Source: Talinum fruticosum (lineage: Eukaryota; Streptophyta; Magnoliopsida; Caryophyllales; Talinaceae). From it: a stretch of DNA of 64,000 nucleotides. The notes beneath the pieces are model-generated. The model saw nothing but the letters and a program-made list of their open reading frames with translations, did not search any database and was not told the origin of the DNA. The position numbers and the translations under genes were made by a program. This document shows positions 10,668-19,981 of this stretch, piece after piece. The number at the start of each line of letters is the position of its first letter. Position 1 is the first letter of the stretch. The stretch covers positions 7,194,501-7,258,500 of the forward strand of contig JAITYX010000009.1 in the NCBI GenBank assembly GCA_021018815.1. The letters are read 5' to 3'.

Positions 10668-11208
10668 TAGACACTAAAAGATACTTACCTCGATTCCGTG
10701 CGGTGACTTTAATACCGATTATTGTGTAATATCTAGAATTGGTTGCCGTCGAACCTAAACTCCAAGATGGGGCCTAGACTTGATCGTGATGTATGCGTTC
10801 GATGTTCGGTAAGATGATCCTAAGCTTGGCTTGATAATCTACTTTACTAACATGCTTGTCGATGGATAATCAAATTGACAAAAGTTTAGTGTTTTACCTA
10901 AATAACTCAATTGAAAATAGATTGAAAATCTGATCTAAAAAGCTGATTTGGTGGGTCCAAGAGCTCCCGGTTGCATGCACATGACACCAAGAAGTCACAT
11001 GCCACAGCTGATGGGACAAGCTAGACAACCAGCTAGGGTTGCAAAGCTGCCGTTGAAGGGTGACCACCGTGCCTCATGGCCGGCGCCGACCAAGGCTTTG
11101 GCGAGCTTGGCCTCGGCATGCTATGCCGGATTCCCTTAGTCTTGTTTTCTTTTTTTTTTTTTTTTGACTCTTGTCTTGTATGCTTGGCTTGGCTTGACTG
11201 ATTGGGTC

Positions 11209-11215
11209 TATAAAA
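11209..11215 (+). promoter_or_regulatory. TATA box of antisense unit in A1
   Basis: TCTATAAAATGG about 125 bp before the ATG at 11337, followed by a pyrimidine-rich leader (CACTTTGCACACTTATTCCTC). It points opposite to the A1 element. Confidence 0.55.
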
Positions 11216-11336
11216 TGGGAACTTAGTGTGTTCACTTTGCACACTTATTCCTCTCTTGCATTCTTGCATTGCTCTTGTGCATGCTTGCTTTGCTCTTCTT
11301 GAAAACTAGTTGGTTTCCAAAATCTTCTATTAAAAA

Positions 11337-11764
11337 ATGTCTAGGAGAAAGGCTCATCCTACCAGGAGGACAAAAGCTAAGAAGCTTATCCAAGATAACT
11401 TTCTCGAGCGGGAATGATGTCCTCATAATGAATGGAATCCGAATGACCTCTTGGTGGAGGCTAAGAACCATGTTTCTTCACTCTCCATTACTCCTTCAGT
11501 AAGCTAATTAGCTCAAACTTCTACTTTTGCTCACTTAGAGTAGTTCTTCTACTAAAAATCTTGTTGGACTTTTGTCTTGCAGAAGGGCTCACTTCGGAGT
11601 AGTGGAGCCATACCTAAATTTATGGATACATGTAGAAAGATGAATTATCCTCTTGAAGATGTCATGCACGATGCTGGTTTTGGTTCTCTCTTCCATGTTC
11701 TAAACCATCTCTGTGATAAAAGAGAGCGGGATCCCATTAGGGCCATTAGTGAGCGCTTTTGGGA
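11337..11764 (+). pseudogene. Two-exon ORF antisense to A1, cut by Sire1
   Basis: Exon 1 (11337-11498) begins MSRRKAHPTRRTKAKK and runs to SSLSITPS with one in-frame stop (TGA near 11415). A clean 84-bp intron follows (GTAAGC at 11499, TTGCAG ending 11582). Exon 2 (11583-11764) reads in phase and contains FMDTCRKMNYPL, then DAGFGSLFHVLNHLC. The GFGSL...L..L pattern resembles the start of the plant mobile/DUF1985-type domain found with transposon Ulp1 proteases; this is a weak match by eye. The Sirevirus LTR begins at 11765 inside exon 2, after tggga. The ORF lies between PPT and pol region on the opposite strand, where Grande/RIRE2-type Tat elements are known to carry antisense ORFs. Captured host or transposon gene is the alternative. 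Confidence 0.55.
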
Positions 11765-13136
11765 TGAAGACTCGGGTATAACTCTCTATCTCTCTATAGT
11801 TTTGATTCTAAGTCATTTTAAGCTTTTAAGAAAGTCATCTAAATTTTCATTCTTTTCGATCCACTTAGAAACCAATTGTCAAGCATAATGCTCTTAACCA
11901 GGTTTCGAGTCACTCGTAAATAATTCAAAACAATGTCATGAGTAAATAATTTCACAAACACTTTAAATTTTGAGTACCGACTTTGTGCTCAAACCGAAAA
12001 TGAATTACAACATTAATTCTACTTTTTTGTAAGCATACTTAATGAAATTGTTTACTTGATCAAGTTTATGTATTTTGATTCTTTATTCTTACTAACTTGA
12101 TCATTTTAAGGATTGACTCAAGATAGAATTTGAACCTAATAAATATTAGACTTAGAAAATTCCATTCTTTTATGCTAAAGATAATTAAGTTCTTAATTAC
12201 TTTGGATTAATTATTATCTTTGCCTAATCTTGGACCAAAGTATTTTTACACTTTGAGTACCACTTTGATTTGCTTTTGCAGGTTGATTAAACAAGTCTAA
12301 TCTATTTTTGAAAAGCAAAAACAATTGATTTTAACCGTTAAACATCGCAGACAAAAATCAGCCTTTTCCGGACATGGCTCGTACACCGTGTCGTGGTTGT
12401 TTGTTTCCATATCCAAGTAAACTTTAATTTGGTGTCCAACGGTTGTTTCCACCCCGAATTCAGTCGAGCTAGAGGGATGGACCACTTTTTAAGCCAAGGG
12501 CCACCACTCAACATTCATATTACAATGGATCCTCCGAACAAGTCTCAACGTCTATTCCCGCCTCGTCGTGTATAAATAGAAGCCACTCCACAAGACTTGA
12601 AGCTTGCTGAACACATTGCTTACCACTTACCTAGTGCTTACTTACTTAATCTTCAGCTTACAACTCCAATTCTATAATTCTTACTTTCCGAGTCGTAAAG
12701 GAAAGTCTTGTAACCACTTATACTCTTTCTACTTCCTTCTAAGTCCCTTGACTAAGTTGTAAGGGTTAGCTCAGCTCGGTTGTCCCTAACCGTAAAGGGT
12801 ATCTCGGTTAGGAAGTACTAAATCAGATAAGGTAATGTCCGAGTCTAGGAAAACTTACAATTGAATTGTTTAAGGGAGCAATTATATAAAGAGTCAGTCC
12901 TTGTATTTTGTGGATTCAAAATAGTGGATTTGACTTGGTACTTGGACTAGCATTGTCTCGTGGTTTTCTCGCCTCAAGAGGGTTTCGCATATTTCTCTGT
13001 GTACTAGATTTTCTGAGTTCATTCTAGACTCGAATTATTTTCTATGTCTGTTTTGTTCAAAATAGTTTGTTTTTTCTAAAAATCTTTCATCACCCTATTC
13101 ATCCCCCTCTAGGGAGACTTAGTCTGTCCAAGAGCA
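11765..13136 (+). repeat. 5' LTR of Sire1 (1,372 bp)
   Basis: It starts TGAAGACTCGG and ends CCAAGAGCA. It aligns with the 3' LTR start at 24396 and, inverted, with 30637-32160, 44696-46212, 54144-55753 and 62894 onward. Its TATA box (TATAAATAGAAGCC) is at 12571. The end motif CACCCTATTCATCCCCCTCTAGG is conserved in all copies. Confidence 0.9.
12571..12580 (+). promoter_or_regulatory. TATA box of Sire1 5' LTR
   Basis: TATAAATAGA in the LTR, in the same place as CTATTTATAG on the plus strand of the minus-oriented LTRs (45266, 54793, 63529). Confidence 0.75.
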
Positions 13137-13146
13137 AATCTTCAAT

Positions 13147-13160
13147 TGGTATCAAAGCCC
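13147..13160 (+). promoter_or_regulatory. Primer binding site of Sire1 (initiator tRNA-Met)
   Basis: TGGTATCAAAGCCC, ten bases inside the LTR end, close to the TGGTATCAGAGC that pairs with the 3' end of plant initiator tRNA-Met, the usual copia primer. Confidence 0.85.
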
Positions 13161-13203
13161 AACCTTTCAAGAGGATCTCATAATCCAAAGGTATAAAGAT
13201 CAA

Positions 13204-14880
13204 ATGGCTCAGAATAATGGAGAGTTCGACGAAGGAAGATGATCAACCAAACCACCCAGTCTAAGGGGTCAAACTTTGTACACTCGGAAGAAGATGATAG
13301 AATGCTTCCTTCAGAGTCTGTGATGAGGATGTATAGAACATCATCAAGAATGGAAACTAGATTCCTACGAAGACAGAAGGAGCAAGAGCTGTGCCCAAGG
13401 AGAAGTGAGAGTACACTCATCGAAGAGAATGAAAAGTTCTGAAAGAACAAAGCCATAAAGACTCGATGTGCTCTATCAAGTCAAAAGAATACAACAGCGT
13501 GTCAGCCTATAACATAGCCAAAGAGGTGTGAGATACATAAGTCAACACCTATGAAGGAACTAGCCAAGTGAAGCGGGCAAAGATAAGCCAATATCGTCAC
13601 AAGTATGAGCCGTCGAATGGAGCTCGAGGAGAACATCACTCGGATGTACGTTCGCTTCATTGAGATTGTCAACAATCTCAAATCTCTCGGTAGAAAGATC
13701 TCTCACAAAGAAATTGTTAGAAAAATTATGAGAAGTCTACCAAGAGGAGATGAGGTCCCAAGGTGACATCGATTGAAGAAGCTCTGAATCTCTGTCAATT
13801 GAAGCTAGATGAGTTCATTGGGAAGCTACTCACTCATGAGCTGCACCTAGAAGAAGAGGATGCCGAGGTCAACACCAAAAGGAACATTGCACTCATTGCC
13901 CAAGGTTCAAGAAGATGATGAAGTACAAAAGGTGGCAAAAGAGGCCAACACAAGAGTTCTATAAGAAAGACAACAAAGGTAAATACTCATCCCCTTCTAA
14001 ATCGTCTTTAACTAAGAACTCGGCTATTTTGAGTGTGATAGCAAGGAGCACATAGTTAAGGAGTGTCCAAAGAGAAAGGACAGAAAGAAGAAAAAGGCTA
14101 TGGTGGCTACCTGGAGTGATGATGACTCCTCTGAAGATGATGATTATGATGACTCAAAGTGTCTAATGGCACCGACGGACTTAAAAGCTCAATCCGAGTC
14201 GACAGTGATGGTTCGGATGCTCGAGGAGACAGATCCTCGGGAGGTAATTAACTACCTCATTAAGTTTTCCAAACTTGATCTTGCTAGATATATCTTTACA
14301 TTGGAAGAAAAGTCGAATTCGACTCTTTTAATTTCAAAGAACAACTAGAGTCTCTTACTATTGAGAGTACTATTTTGAAAAAGGAATTAGAAAACTTGAG
14401 ACAAAATCTAAAAGTACTTGAGACTAGTGCTCAAGACAATGAGACCGAGTCCGAGTGCCTCGTAACGGAGAATGAGGAACAAAAATAGAAACTCAATGAG
14501 TCTCAAGAGTTGGTTTGAATCTCACTCAAGGTCAGAAAAACCTTGATCTTTTACTTGGCTCTCAGTCTGTCTCATTTAGAAAAAAAGGTCTTGGTTACAA
14601 TGTTTAAGAGAATGATAACTCTTACAATAATCTTTTCGAAGTGATTCCGGAACCGTTAAGTTCAGGAAGGCTGAGCATGGTCCTATTCACTCAAAAAGAA
14701 AAGGGGCTAAGTCCGGACCAGTTTTCAGAAAAAGCCTTCTCAACCTGTTTACAAAAGAAAAGGTTTTCGAGAGAAAAGAGACACGGACTCAATTTTTCTA
14801 GTTGGAAGACTTAGAATCGGACCAAGCCAAAAATTATTCAAATATGGGTTCCCAAAACCGCTCTTCCTCATAAAAGAACC
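13204..14880 (+). pseudogene. gag: Sirevirus Gag of Sire1 (broken)
   Basis: It begins MAQNNGEFDEGR, matching MAKNNGEF of Sire2. Numerous frameshifts follow. Recognisable parts are the segment around GTSQVK/LYKYE-like sequence at about 13555-13620, the NNLKSLGRKISHKE stretch at about 13670-13715, and a degenerate zinc knuckle at about 14030-14080 (FECDSKEHIVKECP, first Cys replaced by Tyr). The zinc knuckle is followed by KRKDRKKKKAMVATWSDDD and an acidic run. A long coiled-coil-type tail (14340-14520, Glu/Leu/Ser-rich) follows, as in Sireviruses. Non-functional. Confidence 0.75.
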
Positions 14881-14959
14881 ACAAGTAAAGACTCATTACT
14901 GGGTTTATAAGAGGAAGTGAGAAGGGTTAGTTTCTTTCTGTTTTGCAAGTGACTTAGAA

Positions 14960-15300
14960 ACGAAAGGGTAACCGATACTTAGACAAGTGGTTGTTCACGC
15001 CATATGTTTGGAGACTTAAGACTCTTCTCTCGAGCCAGTGGATATGAAAGGAGGAAAAGTCACATTTGGAGACAATAGCAAAGGTAAGATAGTTGGGATT
15101 GGCAAGATTGGTCAAGGAGACAACTAAGTCGGCCTAGTGTACCTTGTCAAAGGGCTCAAATACAACCTTCGTGAGCATATCTCGGTTATGTGACAAAGTT
15201 CAAGAAGTAAGATTCACTCGGACCAACTGCTTCATTTATGATGCAATCACCAAAGAGACAAAGCTCTCAAGTCCGAGGTCAGGTAGCACCTATACTATTC
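14960..15300 (+). pseudogene. Sirevirus aspartic protease region of Sire1 (frameshifted)
   Basis: The catalytic DSG is split by one extra base: GAC A AGT GGT at 14982-14990, followed in frame by CSRHMFGD, the copia protease signature. Downstream GGKVTFGDNSKGKIVGIGKIG (split here for clarity as GGKVTFGD and GKIVGIGKIG, about 15050-15115) and VYLVKGLKYNL are the flap-side and linker motifs of copia polyproteins. Confidence 0.7.
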
Positions 15301-15344
15301 CTATATAAGATTCTAGTCAAAATTTATCATGTTTAAAAGCGTCT

Positions 15345-16311
15345 TTGAATGATGATTCATGGACATGGCATCGTAGACTAGGTCATATCAGCATGCATAC
15401 CATGAAGAAACTTGCTTCTCATGGATTAGTTAGGGGTTTACCTAACTGTGCATTTAAGAAAGATAAAATTTGTGAAGCATGCATAAAAGGAAAGCAAGTC
15501 ACATCATTTTTCAAATCACTCAAAACCGTATCTACATCCAAAGTACTTGAAATGATTCATATGGAATTGTGTGGTGAAATTCCTATGAAAAGCTTAGGAG
15601 GTAAATCATATGTGCTAGTTATTGTTGATGATTATTCACAGTTTACCCGGGAGTGTTTTCTCGAAGAATAAGAATGAAGCCTTCAAAGAGTTCAAGTAAG
15701 ATCTACAAGAAAATTCAAGTGGAGTCCGAGACTTATATCGGAAGAATTCGAACCGACTATGGAAGGGAGTTCGATTACTCAAAATTTCCAGACTTTTATG
15801 ACAAGAATGATATCTCCCACAACACTTCTCAATACCAAGAACTCCTGAATAGAATGGATTATTGGAGAGAAAGAACATAACTTTTGAAGAAATAGGAAGG
15901 ACAATGATGATTAAAAATGATCTACCTTACTATTTCTGAGTCGAGGCGATCAACAAAGCAAACTATACACTCAACAGATGCCTCATTAGACCTTTTCTAA
16001 AGAAGATACCCTATGAGTTATACAAAGGAAAGAAGCCCAACATTTCCTACTTTAAACCATTTGGATGTAAATGCTATGTGCATAACAATGGTGAGGAACA
16101 TATGACTAAGTTTGATGCAAGCTCAGGTGAAGGTATATTTTTGGGTTACTTATCTCATAGTAAAGCTTATAGAATTTTCAACAAGAGAACCAACAAAGTG
16201 GAAGAAAGTATCCACGTTGTCTTTGATGAGATTGACCATGGCAGGACAAGTGAATCCACCTTCTCGGATCTCAAGATCTATAGAGAAGAAGATGATATTG
16301 CTGATGCTTGA
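15345..16311 (+). pseudogene. Sirevirus integrase of Sire1 (broken)
   Basis: The N-terminal zinc-binding domain is visible: HRRLGH (15369-15386) with CEACIKGKQ (about 15471-15497). The catalytic core has IHMELCGEIP where the family has D-L-C/F-G, so the first catalytic Asp is Glu. VLVIVDDYSQFT follows, and the second Asp survives in IRTDYGREFD (about 15745-15775). Frameshifts sit at about 15650 and 15880. The C-terminal part (KPFGCKCYVHNNGEEH, GIFLGYLSHSKAYRIFN, about 16055-16180) is readable. Non-functional. Confidence 0.85.
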
Positions 16312-16635
16312 GTTTAGAATAAGTCTAAACAAAAGAACTGAGGTAACTCGGAATGAGCCAACTCGTAATGAAGTAAATCGGAATGAGCAATTTCAAAAAC
16401 CAGTTGAGAATGCCGAAGAACAAGCCAATGTAGAAGTTCAGCAAAAGCAACCAACTAAAGATCAGGCCATTCAACCAAGCATACTTGGTAAACCGGAGAA
16501 CAGGTAGAGCTTTTAAATATGCATTCAGTCACTCACTTGAGAACATACATTCTGACATCAATAGTGGGGTGAGAACTCGTTCTTCTTCGCAGAATCCGTG
16601 TGCATTTTCAGCATTCATATCATTAATCGAACCTA

Positions 16636-17500
16636 AAAATGCACTAGAAGCCTTACTTGAACCTGAATGGGTAGAGGCCATGCAAGAAGAATTAAATCAA
16701 TTTGAAAGAAATCAAGTCTAGACTCGACCAAACGACCTTCCGACCACCCAAGTAAGAGGAACCAAATGGGTTTTCAAGAATAAACTGAATGAGGGAGGGT
16801 TGGTAGTCATAAATAAGTTCAAATTAGTTGCTTATGGATATAACTAAGAAGAGGGAATTGATTGTGGTGAAACCTTTGAACTTCTTGCTAGGATTGAGGC
16901 AATCAAAATTCTCTTAGCATTTGCATCTAGCATGAACATCACGCTTTATCAAATGGATGTTAAATGTGCTTTTCATAATGGTTATATTCAAGAAGAAGTT
17001 TATGTTGAGCAACCCCTGGATTTGAAAACTCTCAATTTCCAAATCCTATTTTCAAGTTGTAAAAGGCTTTATATGGTCTCGAAACAAACTCCCGTGAGCT
17101 TGGTATAAAAGACTAAGCAGTTTCTTGGTTGAAAATAACTTCAAAAGAGGTCAGATTGACAAAACTTTTTTACAAAAACCAAGGGAATGATTTTCTTATC
17201 ATTCAGATCTATGTTGATGATATTGTATTTGGAGCTACTAATGAAACTCTATGCCAAGAGTTTTCCGAGTTATGAGACAGGAGTTCCAAATGAGTATGAT
17301 GGGAGAACTCAATTTCTTCCTTGGATTGAAGAGCAAGCAAGGAAAGGATGGCATCTATGTCCATCAATCAAAGTACACCAAGGAGTTATTGAAGAGCTAC
17401 AAGCTACAAGATGTGAAGCATGTAGCAACACCTATGAGTAGCAAGTACAAAATTGGACTCGGATGAGAAAGGTAAAGCTATAGATCGAAACTCTATAGAG
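16636..17500 (+). pseudogene. Copia reverse transcriptase of Sire1 (broken)
   Basis: RVT_2 landmarks in order: EPEWVEAMQEELNQFERNQV (16660-16720), [13 protein letters not shown] (about 16760), [20 protein letters not shown] (about 16945-17010) with the first catalytic Asp, and YVDD at about 17210-17221 with IVFGATNE after it. Then MSMMGELNFFLGL (about 17290-17330) and GIYVHQSKYTKELLKSYKL. At least four frameshifts and stops. Confidence 0.85.
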
Positions 17501-17502
17501 GT

Positions 17503-18145
17503 ATGATTGGATTTCTACTTTATCTCACATCTAGTAGGCCGGACATCATGTTTAGTGTTTTCGTTTGTGCAAGACTTCAAGCTATTCCTAAGGAATCACA
17601 TCTTACTGTAGTGAAGATAATTTTTAGATATCTTGTAGGGACTCGGATAGTTGGTCTCCGGTATTCAAAAACTCATATCCGACCCTCACTAGATACTCGG
17701 ATTCCGACTATGTTGGATACAAAGTTGATAGAAAGAGAACATCAGGAGCATGCCAATTTCGGGTCAATCACTCATCTCCTGGCATCAAAGAAGCAAACCT
17801 CGGTTGCTCTATCAACTGCCGAGGCTGAGTACATTGCAGCTGGAGTTTGCTATGCTTAGATTCTCTAGATTAAGCAACACATGAAGGATCTTGGATTGTC
17901 ATTCACATCTATCCCAATCAAGTGTGACAATCAAAGTGTAATCAATATCACTAAGAATCCAGTCCAACGCTAAAAACGAAACACATTGAGGTTAGGTATC
18001 ATTTTTTGAGAGACCATTTTGAGAAAGGTGATATTGAAATTGAGTTTATTCCTACAAAATTTCAATTAGTTGATATTTTCACTAAACCTTTGAGTGATGA
18101 TCAATTTTTCTTTATTAGGAATGAATTTGGCATGTTAAATTCATG
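17503..18145 (+). pseudogene. Copia RNase H region of Sire1 (broken)
   Basis: MIGFLLYLTSSRPDIMFSV is the standard copia link between RT and RNase H. It is followed by FRYLVGTRIVGLRYSKT, a frameshifted DYVGYKVDR-type segment (about 17700) and ALSTAEAEYIAA (about 17803-17840), the conserved RNase H motif with its acidic residues. The tail (EFIPTKFQLVDIFTKPL-like, about 18035-18090) closes pol. Confidence 0.85.
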
Positions 18146-18403
18146 ATTTTCTGAGTTATTGCATAAGTTATTCTACTCGATTGATTATTATATGCTTTGA
18201 GTAAATAACTAATAGATCGATTGACACGAGAATGAGACCGAGCTATGAGTTATGAATTTTCCGAGAGTGTTCCGAGTCACTCGAAACTTTATTGAGTCGC
18301 ACTCGCATTATTAGCAAAATGGACATTAAAATTTTGGGATCATCTCTAGATAAATGGAGAATTTCAAAAATGCTTTTGAAAATCCTTTCTTCAAAATCCT
18401 TTC

Positions 18404-18408
<5 letters not shown>

Positions 18409-18438
<30 letters not shown>
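18409..18438 (+). repeat. (TC)n microsatellite
   Basis: Short CT run between pol and the third-ORF promoter of Sire1. Confidence 0.9.
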
Positions 18439-18443
<5 letters not shown>

Positions 18444-18584
18444 ATGCTATCAATCGAAGAACTATTCGTTGGAAGAAAGCTGCTTAGAAAACTAGCCGTT
18501 ACTCGCAGAGAGACTCAATGGTCTCGATAACCGTTGCTTGGTAAGTCGAGTCGAAAGGAAGTTGTTCATTAGAAGCATTTATTC

Positions 18585-18593
18585 TATAAATAG
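18585..18593 (+). promoter_or_regulatory. Internal TATA box upstream of Sire1 third ORF
   Basis: TTCTATAAATAGCACC about 170 bp before the ATG of the third ORF, followed by a pyrimidine-rich leader. The equivalent place in Sire2 has GCTATTTATAG on plus (39212-39222), the same box on the minus strand. This suggests separate transcription of the third ORF. Confidence 0.6.
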
Positions 18594-18756
18594 CACCGCT
18601 TTATTTTCACTTATTCACTTTGCCTACTTATTTTCACACTCTGCTCTCTTTGCTCTTGAATGCAATCACTCTCGCACTAAAACTCACTCTCTGTTTCTCA
18701 ATCATCCGTGCTCACTATCTCTCTCTTGACTCGAAACACTCTCTATCTCTTCCATT

Positions 18757-19976
18757 ATGCCTAGGAGAGCTTCAGCCATGGAGGGAGGTTCGACCACAAA
18801 GAAGGCCAAAACCAAGTCAACTCGTTCGAGACTCGCCCAAACAAAGGGTAAAGCCCCCGCCTCGGAAGAATCAAAGGTACTTGTCGCTCAACACTTCTTT
18901 ATTGATGACAAGTTCTTCTACAAAACTTGTTTTTCTTAGATCAAACCCTCTCTCCAAATAGGTATCTTCAATTATCTGTGTTTCGTGATTACATATACCC
19001 GGAACTCGTTATCGAAGTTCTATTCCCACATGACAGACTAGAGATAACGTGATCTCTTTTGTCATCCAAGGCAAGGTAGTTCCTATCAACCATGCTCTAC
19101 TCCACAAACTCTTTGCTGTGAAGTCTCTCTTTCTTAATTCTAACCTTATTTCTGTTAGTGAAGTCACCGATGACTTCTTTGATAAGTATGCTAAAGAAAC
19201 TCCTTAGTCCGGAAAGAACTTTTCCGTGACTTAAATGACATTCGAAGCCGGACTTCGTGCTTCATTCTCATGAGAACTTTCTTGTCTTACTTTCTTTCAA
19301 AAGAAAACCCTAATAGAAAAGTTCTCAAGGTTTTCTTTGATATTCTAGAGGGGTACTATGTTGACCTCTTTTCATTTTTCCGGAGCAGATTGCTTCGTTC
19401 CATCCGACCGTAAGAAGACTCCCTTTCCCTTTGGAGCTCTTCTTTCACTGTTTTCAATAAGTTTGGGTTCGAACTTCCTTGTAACCCAAACAAATGCCTA
19501 AAACCTGCCTTTTGTTTTGGGAGAGATGAAATCATTGGCCTTGGATATCGGGAAATCCAACCTGGTCTCCGGGTTCACTCCTCAAAACTCGTTCCTCCTC
19601 CTCCACCTTAGATTCGGACTGGTCCAGAGGTTCCACTTCTTACTAGTAGACCATCTACTTCGTGCCTACCCCTTCTATTGAACTTCTTCGAAGGTGGCCA
19701 CTCAGTTTGCCTCTCTCGGTTAAAGATTTACAAATAACTCGGGAGCCTTCCAAGATTTCATGGCATTGATGACTTAGTACCAAAGCCGAGCTCGGACTCG
19801 GATCGAGCGGAGTCAAGCCATGATTGCGGAACTCAAGGAGATTATCAAGAAACAACAACAACAAATCGTAACCTCCAAGAGCGAAGGTCCAAGGTAGCAG
19901 AGGACTCACAATCCGAGGAAGAAGAGCCCGTAGAGTCCTCCGAGTTCTTTTAAGTCCGAGTCGAAGAAGTTGAAGA
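18757..19976 (+). pseudogene. Sirevirus third ORF of Sire1, part 1 (unknown function)
   Basis: ATG at 18757: MPRRASAMEGG, then a Lys/Thr/Ser-rich basic stretch and AQHFFIDDKFFYKT. After frameshifts it continues with YIYPELVIEVLFPHD (about 18990-19035), ALLHKLFAVKSLFLNSN (about 19095-19145) and EVTDDFFDKYAKETP (about 19158-19203). The same blocks occur in Sire2 on the minus strand (SLLHRLFKVSSLFLNSN, FFKKYAKEFPS). A Gln/Lys-rich coiled-coil-like segment (ELKEIIKKQQQQ, about 19828-19865) precedes the break by LTR D1 at 19982. The position matches the env-like ORF described for Sireviruses, but no signal peptide or membrane segment is evident and I assign no function. Confidence 0.6.
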
Positions 19977-19981
19977 AGAAG

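Noticed and set aside
18757..19976. Calling the Sirevirus third ORF an envelope gene
   Set aside because: No signal peptide, membrane segment or recognisable envelope feature is visible; described as unknown.
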